This document shows positions 36,151 to 45,910 of a stretch of 64,000 nt of DNA, piece after piece. How positions within the stretch are numbered: the stretch's first letter is position 1; every line of letters starts with the position of its first letter. Position numbers and translations under genes: made by a program. This stretch comes from Sphaerobacteraceae bacterium (GTDB lineage: Bacteria > Chloroflexota > Chloroflexia > Thermomicrobiales > Thermomicrobiaceae), in the NCBI GenBank assembly GCA_007695115.1, contig REEK01000170.1:93229-157228 (forward strand), read 5' to 3'. Under the pieces are notes generated by a model. It saw only the letters and a program-made list of their open reading frames with translations, did not search any database and was not told the DNA's origin.

Positions 36151-36759
36151 GTGGCAGCTGACCATCACGCCGGTCACGACGAGCACGCGACAACGACCGG
36201 TACGTCGCACAATAAGTTGATGATGTGGGCGTTCCTGGCGTCTGACTGTATGTTCTTCGGAACCCTCGTCATGATGTACATGGTCTACCGGCCGGATATG
36301 GCCGAACTCGGTGGACTTGGGCCGAACGATCTGCTGGACATTCCGTTCTCGTCCCTGATGACGTTCGTGCTGCTGATGAGTAGTCTCGCGTTCGTGCTTG
36401 GACTCTCGGCTCTTCAGCGAGGTAACCACAAGGGAATGCGGATCTGGCTGTCGACGACAGCGTTCATGGGTCTGCTCTTCCTTGGCGGTGAGTTCTTCGA
36501 GTACATGAAGTTCTGGGATGAGGGCCTGAAGCTCGGCACCAACATCTTCGGCACTGCCTACTTCGTCACCACGGGATTCCACAAGATTCACGTGGCAATC
36601 GGAGTGATCTGGCTGATCGGTTTGGTGGCGATGTCTTACCGGGGACAACTCGGAACCCATCAATCGGAAAAGGTTGAGATTGCCGGTCTCTACTGGCACT
36701 TTGTCGATATCGTATGGATTGTGATCTTCACCTTCGTCTTCCTGGTTCCGTACCGGTAA
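36151..36759 (+). CDS. coxC: Cytochrome c oxidase subunit III
   Basis: The 202-residue protein has five predicted helices and family marks: FLASDCMFFGTLVMMYMVYR, LGGEFFEYMKF with the conserved Glu, TGFHKIHVAIGVIWL and LYWHFVDIVWIVIFTFVFLVPY. Subunit III stabilises the oxidase and its proton uptake path. The short five-helix form is usual outside mitochondria and alphaproteobacteria. The start is GTG at 36151, with AGGAGAAGGG upstream. It lies 33 nt after coxA and 105 nt before coxD; a small ORF sits in that second gap. Confidence 0.95.
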   Translation: MAADHHAGHDEHATTTGTSHNKLMMWAFLASDCMFFGTLVMMYMVYRPDMAELGGLGPNDLLDIPFSSLMTFVLLMSSLAFVLGLSALQRGNHKGMRIWLSTTAFMGLLFLGGEFFEYMKFWDEGLKLGTNIFGTAYFVTTGFHKIHVAIGVIWLIGLVAMSYRGQLGTHQSEKVEIAGLYWHFVDIVWIVIFTFVFLVPYR

Positions 36760-36766
36760 GCGCGAG

Positions 36767-36868
36767 ATGGAGGGTGGACCTGCAATGCAGAGAAGCAGTA
36801 GCGACCAGAGGATGGCCGGGATGAAGTACACGATGACGGCGAGCATCGGGAATCAGGGAGTGGCATGA
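36767..36868 (+). CDS. Putative 33-residue small ORF between coxC and coxD
   Basis: The ATG at 36767 opens a 33-codon frame ending TGA at 36866-36868, overlapping the coxD start (ATGA). The peptide (MEGGPAMQRSS...GNQGVA) is hydrophilic and low in information. The nearest upstream purines (GCGCGAG) make a weak ribosome-binding site. The overlap is its only strong argument. On the opposite strand the same DNA reads as a hydrophobic peptide (MLAVIVYFIPAILW...), but without a ribosome-binding site. Either reading could be chance. Confidence 0.25.
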   Translation: MEGGPAMQRSSSDQRMAGMKYTMTASIGNQGVA

Positions 36869-37179
36869 TGTCAGAGCATACAGAAGACGCACATCATCCA
36901 TCAGATCGCACGTATCTCAAAGTAGGCTCACTGCTGTTTATTCTGACGGCAGTCGAAATCGCGCTCTACTTCGTTGAAGATGCATTCGAATCAGACTGGA
37001 GCCTGTACGCGCTGATCGCTTCACTGATTTTCCTGTCGTCGATCAAGTTCGTCCTCGTGGTGATGTACTACATGCACCTCAAGTGGGACGACAGAATGTT
37101 CACCTGGTTCTTCCTTGCCGGTATGTTCATGGCGGCCGTTATTATATTGGTGATGATGGCGGTCTACCGGTACTACTAG
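36865..37179 (+). CDS. coxD: Cytochrome c oxidase subunit IV (CoxD/CtaF type)
   Basis: The 104-residue protein has three hydrophobic helices (about 20-40, 48-68 and 78-100) and the family core SSIKFVLVVMYYMHLKWDDRMFTWFF. This prokaryotic subunit IV family supports assembly of the CuB-haem centre. AGGGAG precedes the ATG, and an ATG/ATG pair gives a second possible start at 36868. It is the last gene of the cox operon; a terminator follows 42 nt later. Confidence 0.92.
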   Translation: MMSEHTEDAHHPSDRTYLKVGSLLFILTAVEIALYFVEDAFESDWSLYALIASLIFLSSIKFVLVVMYYMHLKWDDRMFTWFFLAGMFMAAVIILVMMAVYRYY

Positions 37180-37221
37180 GTCGATGATTCACTGTCATGG
37201 CGATCGAGCACGATAACTGGG

Positions 37222-37257
37222 CAAGACGCGGCTGCACTGGCCGCGTCTTGTTGTTGT
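37222..37257 (+). terminator. Intrinsic terminator of the cox operon
   Basis: CAAGACGCGGC and GCCGCGTCTTG form an 11-bp stem with a 7-nt loop, followed by TTGTTGT. Confidence 0.88.
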
Positions 37258-37266
37258 AAACGGGGC

Positions 37267-37296
37267 TTGTGAAGTAGTTCACATTTTGTGTATACA
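37267..37296 (+). promoter_or_regulatory. Candidate hppA promoter
   Basis: TTGTGA (37267-37272) and TATACA (37291-37296) are 18 nt apart, each matching four of six consensus positions, just after the cox terminator. The leader to the hppA GTG would be about 90 nt. Confidence 0.5.
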
Positions 37297-37392
37297 GAAG
37301 GCTGAAGGGAAGGATTCGAATCCGGGTATCTGATGGGAGGGATCTGCCAGCGATTGGCGGATCAATGTGGAGGAACTGGGAGAGGGGTATTC

Positions 37393-39480
37393 GTGCCGAA
37401 TGACAATTCCGATACAGTGCTCATAGCGATGATCCTGGCCACCGTTGCCGGTAGTGCCGCGATCATCTATGGCGCTTTTCTGGCCAAATGGGTCATGGAT
37501 CAACCGACTGGCAACGATCGTATGCGCCAGATTGCAGCCGCAATCCAGGAAGGCGCAGAAGCGTACATGTATCGACAGTTCTCCATGGTTGCCATTGTGG
37601 CCGTGGTGATCACGATTGCGCTGGCGATATTTCTGAATATCTCCACTGCGGTCGGATTCGTACTGGGTGCTGTCGCATCAGCCATCGCCGGGATCTTCGG
37701 TATGGCGGTCGCGGTTCGCTCCAACATTCGAACCGCTGAAGCCGGAAGACGCGGACTTGGCGCGGCACTGCTGGTTGCGTTCCGCGGTGGCACCGTAACC
37801 GGTCTCTTCGTAGTCGGTCTCGCGCTCCTTTCCGTTACAATCTTTTACTGGATCACGCGAGACGTGACCGCACTGGTCGGACTCGCTTTCGGTGGTTCAC
37901 TGATTTCGGTCTTTGCCCGCATCGGCGGTGGCATCTTCACGAAGGCCGCTGACGTCGGCGCTGACCTCGTCGGTAAGGTTGAAGCCGGAATTCCCGAAGA
38001 CGACCCCCGAAACCCGGCTGTCATCGCGGACAACGTGGGTGACAACGTCGGTGACTGCGCCGGTATGGCCGCCGACCTGTTCGAGACGTACGCGGTGACC
38101 GCAATCGCCGCGATGCTTCTCGGCAGCCTGGTGTTCGATTCCGAACTGGCTGTGATCTTCCCGCTGGTAATCGGCGCTGCGTCGATTATCGCCTCGATCG
38201 TCGGTACGTTCTTCGTCAAACTGGACGCCAGCGAATCGATTATGCGGGCTCTCTACAAGGGTCTCGGCGTTAGCATGGTTCTCGGTGTTGTGGCGTTTCT
38301 TCCGGTCACCTGGTGGCTCATGGGAGACAACCCGGTCATCGGAGACGGCGCGGTCTCATTGTTCGGCCTCTCGTTCGAAGCGTCAGTAACTACCAAGCTC
38401 TACCTTTCCGCATTGCTCGGTGTGCTGGTGACGCTTGGCGTGGTGATCTTCACCGAGTACTACACCTCTGAGAGATTTGCCCCGGTGAAGCAGATCGCTG
38501 AAGCATCCGAGAGCGGTCACGGCACTAACATCATCGCCGGTCTGGCGATCTCGATGCGCTCTACGCTCACGCCGATCGTCATGATTGCCCTGGCGATCTA
38601 CATTGCCTACAATCTCACCTCCTCACCAGAGAACATGACGGTTGGACTCTACGGTATCGCCGTTGCCGCAATGTCGATGCTATCCATGGCCGGCATCATC
38701 GTGGCGATCGACTCCTTCGGGCCAATCACAGACAACGCCGGTGGCATCGCTGAGATGGCGGAAATGCCCTCCGAGGTGCGCGAAGTCACCGATCCGCTGG
38801 ACGCTGTCGGCAACACAACCAAGGCAGTCACCAAGGCATACGCAATCGGCTCAGCCGGTCTCGCGGCACTGGTACTGTTCGCCTCGTACTTCCTCGAAAT
38901 TGCCGAAGATATCGTCTTCGACCTCGCCAATCCGGCGGTTCTCATCGGATTGTTCGCTGGTGGTGCCCTTCCGTTCTTCTTCGGCGGACTGCTGATGGAC
39001 GCAGTCGGGAAAGCTGCGGCTTCGGTGGTTGAAGAGGTCCGACGTCAGTTCCGGGAAGTCCCAGGCATCATGGAAGGCACCGGACGACCGGAGTACGGCA
39101 CCGCAGTCGACATCGTGACCCGGCAAGCGCTCCGAGAGATGCTTCTGCCAGCGCTTCTTCCAGTTGCTACGCCGGTAATCATCGGTCTGACGCTCGGTAA
39201 GGAAGCCCTCGGCGGTGTGCTGATCGGTTCGATCGTGACCGGTCTCTTCGTGGCGATCTCGATGGTCACCGGTGGTGGTGCCTGGGATAACGCCAAGAAG
39301 CTGATCGAGTCGGGCGCACACGGTGGCAAGAACAGTCCGGCACATCAGGCTGCCGTCACTGGTGACACCGTTGGTGATCCGTACAAGGACACCGCAGGAC
39401 CGGCGATCAACCCGATGATCAAGGTCGTCAACGTTGTGGCGATTCTGATGGTCTTCGCAATGGGCTGGCACGAACTCTAG
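37393..39480 (+). CDS. hppA: Membrane-bound proton-translocating pyrophosphatase, K+-independent type
   Basis: The 695-residue protein has about sixteen hydrophobic segments and the substrate site [11 protein letters not shown], with the Asp-rich loops [22 protein letters not shown] and [21 protein letters not shown]. It couples pyrophosphate hydrolysis to ion export across the cytoplasmic membrane. The motif GNTTKA carries Lys where potassium-dependent enzymes have Ala (GNTTAA), so it should be K+-independent and proton-pumping. The GTG at 37393 is chosen because the first helix begins shortly after it and GAGAGGGG precedes it; the frame runs up to 37333. It is monocistronic, with terminators on both sides. 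Confidence 0.96.
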   Translation: MPNDNSDTVLIAMILATVAGSAAIIYGAFLAKWVMDQPTGNDRMRQIAAAIQEGAEAYMYRQFSMVAIVAVVITIALAIFLNISTAVGFVLGAVASAIAGIFGMAVAVRSNIRTAEAGRRGLGAALLVAFRGGTVTGLFVVGLALLSVTIFYWITRDVTALVGLAFGGSLISVFARIGGGIFTKAADVGADLVGKVEAGIPEDDPRNPAVIADNVGDNVGDCAGMAADLFETYAVTAIAAMLLGSLVFDSELAVIFPLVIGAASIIASIVGTFFVKLDASESIMRALYKGLGVSMVLGVVAFLPVTWWLMGDNPVIGDGAVSLFGLSFEASVTTKLYLSALLGVLVTLGVVIFTEYYTSERFAPVKQIAEASESGHGTNIIAGLAISMRSTLTPIVMIALAIYIAYNLTSSPENMTVGLYGIAVAAMSMLSMAGIIVAIDSFGPITDNAGGIAEMAEMPSEVREVTDPLDAVGNTTKAVTKAYAIGSAGLAALVLFASYFLEIAEDIVFDLANPAVLIGLFAGGALPFFFGGLLMDAVGKAAASVVEEVRRQFREVPGIMEGTGRPEYGTAVDIVTRQALREMLLPALLPVATPVIIGLTLGKEALGGVLIGSIVTGLFVAISMVTGGGAWDNAKKLIESGAHGGKNSPAHQAAVTGDTVGDPYKDTAGPAINPMIKVVNVVAILMVFAMGWHEL

Positions 39481-39510
39481 TTCGAACAGCCAGATTCAAA
39501 CGCGAACAAG

Positions 39511-39540
39511 AGCGGGGTGACCACTCATGGTCACCCCGCT
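39511..39540. terminator. Bidirectional terminator between hppA and rbsK
   Basis: A perfect 13-bp stem (AGCGGGGTGACCA / TGGTCACCCCGCT) with loop CTCA lies between the convergent genes. The 3' flank on the plus strand is ACTCTTTC. Confidence 0.85.
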
Positions 39541-39572
39541 ACTCTTTCGCCCTGGAGGAGCCGTCAAGTTGG

Positions 39573-40493
39573 CTAGCTGTGCTTCGCGACGAACGCATCC
39601 AGCTCAGCCCGGGTTGGCTGAGACGGCTGAGCACCTGGCCGTTGAACTGCAAAGCTGCCAGTCATGACTGCGATCCGAGCGGCTGACGCAACGTCCTGGC
39701 CCTCGTCGAGCGCCATCGCAAACGCCCCAACGGTTGCGTCGCCGGCACCGGTCGTATCCACTACATCGACGTCTGGAGCCGGAATGTGCTCACATGAATC
39801 GGCGTCACAGATTACCGCTCCATCACCACCGAGTGTCACGAAGACAACCTCTGGTCCACGCGCCAGCAGGTCACGAGCAGCATCTTCTGCCTGGTCGAGC
39901 GAGACTGGCTTGATTCCCAGCAACTGACCGGCTTCGATCTCATTAACGACCAGAATATCGATCAGATTCAGCAGGTCAGCGGTTCCAGTGACATACGGAG
40001 CGGTATTGACGATGGAGCGCGCGCTATGACTCCGGCACTGTTCCAGCGACTGCTTCACGGTTTCGAACGGCAGTTCGAATTGCAGTAACACCAGATCGCC
40101 GGCACTCAGCAAATCGGGAAGTTCATGGCGAACATCATCCGGACTGACGGTTCCATTAGCACCGGGGACGATGACGATCTGGTTCTGTCCGCTGGCGTCA
40201 ACCTGAATCAGCGCCACGCCACCAGGGGACTGGGAACGGATCATCACCGGAGAGATGTCGACTCCGGCATCTTTGAGGTCTGCCAGCCGTTCGGAGCTGT
40301 TCGCATCGTCCCCCACCGCTCCGATCATCTTCACGTTGCCGTTGAGACGTGCCGCCGCAGCCGCCTGGTTGGCACCCTTTCCTCCGGCGTAGGTCGCGAA
40401 CTCGTCTCCATACACCGTTTCCCCGGGAATCGGAAACGATTCGACGCGAACCACCAGGTCAGTGTTAATACTGCCTACCGCGATAATCGCCAT
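39573..40493 (-). CDS. rbsK: Ribokinase (PfkB family)
   Basis: The 306-residue sugar kinase has the N-terminal GSINTDLVVRVESFPIPGETV. GGKGANQAAAAARL marks the sugar-binding Gly-Gly motif, and FVTLGGDGAVI and DTTGAGDATVGAFA near residue 245 carry the catalytic Asp. It phosphorylates ribose (or a related pentose or nucleoside sugar) at O-5. The features fit ribokinase best, but no ribose transporter or rbsD is nearby. GGAAG lies close before the ATG. A strong upstream terminator separates it from the transglutaminase operon on the same strand, so it has its own promoter, not identified here. Confidence 0.88.
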   Translation of the reverse strand: MAIIAVGSINTDLVVRVESFPIPGETVYGDEFATYAGGKGANQAAAAARLNGNVKMIGAVGDDANSSERLADLKDAGVDISPVMIRSQSPGGVALIQVDASGQNQIVIVPGANGTVSPDDVRHELPDLLSAGDLVLLQFELPFETVKQSLEQCRSHSARSIVNTAPYVTGTADLLNLIDILVVNEIEAGQLLGIKPVSLDQAEDAARDLLARGPEVVFVTLGGDGAVICDADSCEHIPAPDVDVVDTTGAGDATVGAFAMALDEGQDVASAARIAVMTGSFAVQRPGAQPSQPTRAELDAFVAKHS

Positions 40494-40508
40494 CTGCGCA
40501 CTTCCTTC

Positions 40509-40548
40509 AAAAAAACGGCTCTCCGGTTGTGTTCAGCCGGAGAGCCGT
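40509..40548 (-). terminator. Intrinsic terminator of the moxR-DUF58-transglutaminase operon
   Basis: On the minus strand a perfect 12-bp stem (ACGGCTCTCCGG / CCGGAGAGCCGT) with a 10-nt loop is followed by seven T residues. Confidence 0.93.
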
Positions 40549-40562
40549 CGTCGCGAATCAAA

Positions 40563-43217
40563 CTAGTCGTCGCGCCGATTCGGTTTCCGGCGCCAGCGCT
40601 GGAGCACGGCGTACTTGACGAACACGCCTCTCAGCCGCAGCCAGGCCGCTCGGGCACGGGTGATCTCCGGCGATGCCAGACTCTGATTACCGTAGCGTTC
40701 CTTCACGTAGATCTCAGCCAGATAATCAGCATCGGTGCGACTACCGGGAATCGTCGAACCGATTGAACGCGCGTACTCGAACGGCGTCATCGATTCACGG
40801 GCCGTGATTCCGGTCCAGGCCGCGCCTCGCTGGAGCCTGGTGTAGAACTGACCAGCTGGAGACTGTCCACTCAGGCCTCGCAGCCAGTAGTAGCTGAACA
40901 CGCCCACAAAAGCCAGCAGCACAAGGGCAATTCCACGCATCACCCACTGTGTGGCGGTTGTTGATTCCTGCGCTCCACCTGCCAGATCGCCACCACCAGC
41001 GCCCGGTGCAAACTCTTCCTCGAAGTAGTCGAGGCGATCCTGTGGCATCTCGCCACCAAGCGCCGGATCCATCGTCAGATCATCCTGGAGATCCGGATCA
41101 TCCTGGCTCGAACCACGGCTGATCGTCGACTGAGATGGAGTTGGCTCGAAATCGACCCAGCCATATTCCGGAAAATAGACTTCAACCCAGGCGTGCGCGT
41201 TCCGATCGCGATAGATTGCACCGTTGAAGTCTTCGTCGTATGCCGCCGGGAAGTACCCCACCGTCACGCGAGCGGGAACATCCAGCATCCGGAGCATCTG
41301 CGCCATCGCCGTTGCGTAGTAGGTGCAGTAGCCTTCCTGGCTCTCGAAAATGAAGTACTCGAGGAAGTCTGTATCCTCCGGCGGAATCGAGATTTGCTCG
41401 CTGTACTCCAGATTGTCACGCAACCAGTCCTCGATGGCCGACGCTTTCTCATACGGCGAATCGAGGCCGTCCGTTATGTCAAATGCAAGCTCTTCAACTC
41501 GTGTGCTGTAGTCGTCCGGCACCTGCATGTACCGACTGGATATCTCAACTGGATAGGCTTGCGACGCGCCCGAGAGTTCTTCGGATGTGGCTTCACTCAC
41601 CAGTGAGGTCACCTCGTACACATCCCCACTCCGGATGTCGGATGCGTAAACCGCTTCAACATCGTTGAAAACGGGCAACGGGCCAGAGAACACCAGTGAG
41701 TCGACAGTCAGGTCGTCATTCAAGAGTACATCGGTCTCAACACGTCGTTCTTCGAGTTCTTCCTGGCGCTCCTGAATTTCTTCGAGCGCTTCGCGGGAAT
41801 CGTCATCCAGAAGATCGACAGGAAGATCCCTGGCCGACTGGAGTTCGCCAGAATCTGAGTCGGAGCCGGCCTGCGGTGTAGCTTGATCGTCGGCTGTCGC
41901 TGACTGCTCCGCGCCGTCCTCCAGTTGGAATTCCGCGTCCTTGAGCAACTGGACCAGATTCCAGAGGTCGGGCGGAGTATTGCCTTCCTCTGCCGAGCCG
42001 ATATCAACTGACTGCTGATCATAGGTGTACCAGGCAGTCTGGATTCGCGTATCGACACTGACCGATGAAGCTTCTCCACCGGCAAGAACAATATTTCCTT
42101 GTGGCCTCAGCACCTCGACCTGATGGGTTCGTTCCCGGGTGGATTGACGAGATGAATCCGGGATTGGGAACGGTTGCTCCGCGTCGATACTGATCAACGG
42201 CGGAGAGCTATTCTCTTCATCATCGGTCTCGTAGGTATCCTCGAACGTGGATTCCCAGCCAGTGCCCGTGTAATGGTCGTATCGATGAGCAACAAGGTAC
42301 GGAGATTCACTCCCCTGAACGAAGACGACTGGTTCCTCACTGAGCCGGAGCGAGCCGCCGAGCTGGAACTCGTTGTCGAAGCTCGCGAACCCGCCTACTC
42401 CACCACCGCCACTGCCGCCACGACCAGGGAGCACGTTTCCAAAGCGATCCGAAAACGCTTCTTCTACCCGATCCCACGGAGCGGTCGCAGAGTTCAGCGC
42501 AGCAACCGCGCGATCGGTCTGCGGAGAGAACGGAACCATCCAGGCGCCAATAATCAGGATTGCCGCCAGGTAAGACGCAGTCCAGAATCCACGAGCAGTT
42601 AGCGAATGTGGATAGGGAACGCCCTGTTTTCTCCACGTCGACTCGCGCTGGACGAAATTGAAGCGCATCAGAAGGAGGATCGCCGCGAACAGGTAAAGCA
42701 CCAGAACAAACGTTGAGACCGTCCGGGCATACCCAAGGTTGAGCAATACGATGATGCCGGGCAGAAGAATCGTGACCCAGATCCAGCCGGATCGGAACAC
42801 AAACCAGATCGATGCGTAGGCCAGAACCCAGAGCATCGCGGACATCATGAGAATAAACAGGTAGAGATCGTCAGCAGATTCGCCACCGCGCATTGTGGCG
42901 TACCAGCTCTCCCATCGTCCCCAGAGCCAGTTCAGTTTGTCCCAGCGGGAGCCAAGCGCGTCGCTCAGAAATGTCGTCATCTGAAAGAAAACGACGATCA
43001 CCCCGATGACGAAAGCTGTTGCGTGTGCCGCGATGGGCGGCAATTGCTTCATGTGAGCCAGCAGGATGCCGACAAACAGCCCGATAATCGTAATCGGGGT
43101 CAGAATATGCAGTCCCTCGGCCCATTCGGCCTGTTGGACCGAAAGCGTCGCAGTGAATACCAGCAATGCAACGAGCCAGAAAGTTGTCCAACCGTGTTCG
43201 AGGCGAAAACGATGCAT
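40563..43217 (-). CDS. Transglutaminase-like membrane protein (TgpA type, DUF3488/DUF4129)
   Basis: The 884-residue protein begins with about six transmembrane helices (residues 10-220). A large extracytoplasmic part follows, and a transglutaminase-like papain fold has catalytic Cys in EGYCTYYA near 627, His in NAHAWVEVYFP near 675 and Asp in GWVDFEPTPS near 687. One more helix near 790 precedes a C-terminal DUF4129-like domain. A long acidic coiled region precedes the catalytic fold. The TgpA family is essential in Pseudomonas and linked to the cell envelope; the substrate is unknown. The ATG at 43217, with GGAGGA upstream, is used rather than GTG at 43238. It is third in the moxR-DUF58-tgpA operon. 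Confidence 0.9.
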   Translation of the reverse strand: MHRFRLEHGWTTFWLVALLVFTATLSVQQAEWAEGLHILTPITIIGLFVGILLAHMKQLPPIAAHATAFVIGVIVVFFQMTTFLSDALGSRWDKLNWLWGRWESWYATMRGGESADDLYLFILMMSAMLWVLAYASIWFVFRSGWIWVTILLPGIIVLLNLGYARTVSTFVLVLYLFAAILLLMRFNFVQRESTWRKQGVPYPHSLTARGFWTASYLAAILIIGAWMVPFSPQTDRAVAALNSATAPWDRVEEAFSDRFGNVLPGRGGSGGGGVGGFASFDNEFQLGGSLRLSEEPVVFVQGSESPYLVAHRYDHYTGTGWESTFEDTYETDDEENSSPPLISIDAEQPFPIPDSSRQSTRERTHQVEVLRPQGNIVLAGGEASSVSVDTRIQTAWYTYDQQSVDIGSAEEGNTPPDLWNLVQLLKDAEFQLEDGAEQSATADDQATPQAGSDSDSGELQSARDLPVDLLDDDSREALEEIQERQEELEERRVETDVLLNDDLTVDSLVFSGPLPVFNDVEAVYASDIRSGDVYEVTSLVSEATSEELSGASQAYPVEISSRYMQVPDDYSTRVEELAFDITDGLDSPYEKASAIEDWLRDNLEYSEQISIPPEDTDFLEYFIFESQEGYCTYYATAMAQMLRMLDVPARVTVGYFPAAYDEDFNGAIYRDRNAHAWVEVYFPEYGWVDFEPTPSQSTISRGSSQDDPDLQDDLTMDPALGGEMPQDRLDYFEEEFAPGAGGGDLAGGAQESTTATQWVMRGIALVLLAFVGVFSYYWLRGLSGQSPAGQFYTRLQRGAAWTGITARESMTPFEYARSIGSTIPGSRTDADYLAEIYVKERYGNQSLASPEITRARAAWLRLRGVFVKYAVLQRWRRKPNRRDD

Positions 43218-43283
43218 GAGTAGAACTTCCTCCAGCACTTCTGGTTATGAGAACCCCGGAATCGACTCGTTCGGGGCAGCTGA

Positions 43284-44564
43284 TCAGACCGCGTGGGCCT
43301 GATACGCCGGTCCCTGACTGGCAAGCGCGTTGTTGATATCGTCGCCATGCTTCACAAGATAGGTCGGCACGCCAGTCGCTGCCAGGTCACTTACCACCAT
43401 AAGACTACTAGCTGAGCCGTCGAACGTGCTCGGTTCGATAGTGATGGCAACGCAGCGGACGCCTCTCACTACCAGCTGCATGACGGACTGCACCCAGCGG
43501 TCATCCGTCGATGGTGAAATGATGACCACCGTGCTATTCCGGTCGAAGCGTGCCGATTCCGTCAGCAGGCGTTCGGCGAGCGGAGAATGACCATCAGCCT
43601 GCATGACGGCTAGCTGCTCAAGAATCTTCGTCATCTGACGCGGCCCTCGATCAGCCGGGACTATATCGTGATGAGCGTTGTTGTAGATCATGCCTACGTT
43701 GCGTGTCTGCTCCAGGAAGTGATTGGCCAGCGACGAGGCGATCGTCACCGAGTACTCGGTGGTCGAATCGAGCCAGAACTCAACCGGCAATGCACCGCCC
43801 GGATTGTTGATCATCGAACGTGCCTGCATCGTCTGCGGAATACTGGCAGTCACGTGGTGTCGCATGTCCATATCCACAACGATCCAGACGTCAGATGTCG
43901 GATCGAGCTCGAACTCTTTGACCATCAGCTGGCCGGTTCTCGCCGTCGACTTCCACGAGATGCGATTGAAGCTATCTCCGGGGAGATACTGCCGAACGCC
44001 AGACGCGTTCGGAGTCAGAAACTGGGTTCTGCGCTGGGTTGCGTTTCCCCCAGGAAGATCTCCAACCGGGAGTCGGAACCCGGTAAGGTCGATCACTGCC
44101 GGATACACGATCAATTCCTTGACATCCGGAACGATCTCTTCAATCGGAAAAAGCCCGAATGGATCTCCCGAACGGAGTGACATCGGGCCAATCTGGAAAC
44201 GCCCGCGACGAGAACACCAGGTTTCCACTTTCCAGCGGTTGGCATCCTGCGGGCCAAGGTTGACTACGCGACTGATCTGATGCCCGGGCATATCGGAATG
44301 GTCGATCGCTTCGACCCACAGCTTCGGGAATCGGCTCGCGTTTCTGATTCGAACTCGTTCTTCCAGCGCCTGACCCACTTGTGCCCGATTCGATTTCGTC
44401 TCCCGGGTTACCTGCAGTCCGCGCAAACTGAATCTACTCCAGACAAAGCTGACGACCAGCAACCCGGTAAGGACGAAGAACAGATTATCGAGCACACTCC
44501 AGGTGTTGATCTCGGAGAGAATCAGTATTCCGATAATCAGTGCAAGGAGTTTGAGCCAATTCAC
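43284..44564 (-). CDS. DUF58 protein with VWA-like fold
   Basis: The 426-residue protein has two N-terminal helices ([14 protein letters not shown] and [15 protein letters not shown]). A beta-sandwich region follows, then the DUF58 core with [26 protein letters not shown] and the MIDAS-like strand WIVVDMDMR. Such proteins are partners of MoxR ATPases, which are thought to act as chaperones for metal-dependent or envelope complexes. Its start overlaps the end of moxR by 4 nt, so translation is probably coupled. The transglutaminase-like gene follows after 66 nt. Confidence 0.9.
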   Translation of the reverse strand: MNWLKLLALIIGILILSEINTWSVLDNLFFVLTGLLVVSFVWSRFSLRGLQVTRETKSNRAQVGQALEERVRIRNASRFPKLWVEAIDHSDMPGHQISRVVNLGPQDANRWKVETWCSRRGRFQIGPMSLRSGDPFGLFPIEEIVPDVKELIVYPAVIDLTGFRLPVGDLPGGNATQRRTQFLTPNASGVRQYLPGDSFNRISWKSTARTGQLMVKEFELDPTSDVWIVVDMDMRHHVTASIPQTMQARSMINNPGGALPVEFWLDSTTEYSVTIASSLANHFLEQTRNVGMIYNNAHHDIVPADRGPRQMTKILEQLAVMQADGHSPLAERLLTESARFDRNSTVVIISPSTDDRWVQSVMQLVVRGVRCVAITIEPSTFDGSASSLMVVSDLAATGVPTYLVKHGDDINNALASQGPAYQAHAV

Positions 44565-45565
44565 GATCTCTGGCCGATTTCCCTCCAGCCACGTGCAGGT
44601 TGGCGCGCGCCATCGGATCGTGGCGACTGCGCACCCGGAATCGGAATCGAGGCCAGGATCTCACGAACGACGATCCGGCTATCAACGTTCTTCATCCGTG
44701 CAGACGGGCTGACGATAATGCGATGCGAGAGCGCTGCCTCTGCCAGTTCCTTGATGTCGTCGGGAATCACGTAGTCGCGGCCGTGCATTGCTGCCCAGGC
44801 ACGAGTGGTGTTGTAGAGAGCCAGTGATCCACGCGGACCGGCTCCAAGATACACATCATCGTGCTGCCGCGTTGCTTCGGTAACGGAGACGATGTACTCC
44901 TTGAGCGAGTCATCGACATGGACATCCTTCGCCTGTTTCTGGGCTTCGATCAGATCCTCAACGGAAATCACTTGCTCCAGCCTGTCCAGCGGGTGCATAG
45001 TGTGCTGTCGCTGCAGAATCTCAACTTCACCCTGGTGAGTTGGGTACCCCAGGGACAGACGAATCAGAAAGCGGTCCAGCTGCGCTTCCGGCAGCGGGAA
45101 CGTCCCTTCGTACTCGATCGGGTTCTCAGTGGCCAGAACAACGAACGGATCAGGCAGCGCATAGCTCACGCCGTCGACCGTGATCTGGGCCTCTTCCATT
45201 GCTTCGAGCAGGGAAGACTGTGTCTTTGGTGTTGCCCGGTTGATTTCGTCTGCAAGGACGATCTGCGCAACCACAGGTCCGGCGCGAAACTCGAACTCGC
45301 CGTTTTTCTGGTTATAAACGCTGACGCCGGTAACGTCGCTTGGAAGAAGGTCGGGGGTGAACTGAATACGCTTGAAACTGCACCCGACACTCCTGGCGAT
45401 CGCTTTGGCAAGGACCGTCTTTCCGACGCCCGGGACGTCTTCAACCAGTACGTGACCTCGACAGAGGAGCGCCACCATTACCAGCTGAACCTCGCGGCGT
45501 TTACCTACGATGACGCGTTCAACATTCTCGACCATACGTTCCGACAGTGACTGGACGGCTTCCAT
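44561..45565 (-). CDS. MoxR-family AAA+ ATPase
   Basis: The 334-residue ATPase has Walker A VPGVGKT (44-50), Walker [10 protein letters not shown] near 108, sensor 1 VLATENP and the C-terminal lid. The MoxR-family insert [11 protein letters not shown] is present. It likely remodels or activates a client encoded with it (the DUF58 protein or the transglutaminase). The ATG at 45565 has GGGGAG 4 nt upstream and is preferred to a GTG at 45583. It heads the operon. A TATAAT on the minus strand at 45770-45775 (overlapping ATTATA at 45771) may be its -10, without a good -35. Confidence 0.93.
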   Translation of the reverse strand: MEAVQSLSERMVENVERVIVGKRREVQLVMVALLCRGHVLVEDVPGVGKTVLAKAIARSVGCSFKRIQFTPDLLPSDVTGVSVYNQKNGEFEFRAGPVVAQIVLADEINRATPKTQSSLLEAMEEAQITVDGVSYALPDPFVVLATENPIEYEGTFPLPEAQLDRFLIRLSLGYPTHQGEVEILQRQHTMHPLDRLEQVISVEDLIEAQKQAKDVHVDDSLKEYIVSVTEATRQHDDVYLGAGPRGSLALYNTTRAWAAMHGRDYVIPDDIKELAEAALSHRIIVSPSARMKNVDSRIVVREILASIPIPGAQSPRSDGARQPARGWREIGQRS

Positions 45566-45910
45566 ACCGCTCCCCTCTTGCACGAATACGGTGTTCCGCC
45601 CGGCTGGAACCGGAATACAGACAGGATGTCAGCGCAAACGGAATCCCGGAACATCTCTTGTCGGCAGTACTTCCATCACGAGCAACCGGAGATTGAGCGT
45701 CTCTGCTTTGTCTGATTCGCCGATGAACTCAGCGTCCCGATTATCTGTGCTGGAATTTCGTACCACTTGCATTATATCAACCAGCCTGATGGGAAACGCA
45801 TTCCAGGACCGTCGTTGAGACCGACCCAGGGCAATCGTCACTTCACATCAGACCCACGCGAGATGTCTTGGCTCTATAATCAGTCACTGATTCAGGAAAG
45901 GAGCTCGCCG
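45566..45910. other. Divergent intergenic region between moxR and polA
   Basis: This 345-nt region contains TATAAT at 45875-45880 (plus strand), a likely polA -10 with no good -35, and TATAAT on the minus strand near 45771, a likely moxR -10. The polA ribosome-binding site AAAGGAG is at its end. An open frame continues upstream of polA to 45767 but lacks a ribosome-binding site and family similarity. Nothing else was recognised. Confidence 0.6.

Noticed and set aside
35125..36846. Minus-strand frames of about 280 codons opposite coxA and coxC
   Set aside because: They are His- and Glu-rich antisense translations of membrane-protein genes with no independent support.
45767..45910. N-terminal extension of polA to 45767
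   Set aside because: The family N-terminus begins after the ATG at 45911, which has a clear AAAGGAG; the upstream frame carries the TATAAT promoter element.
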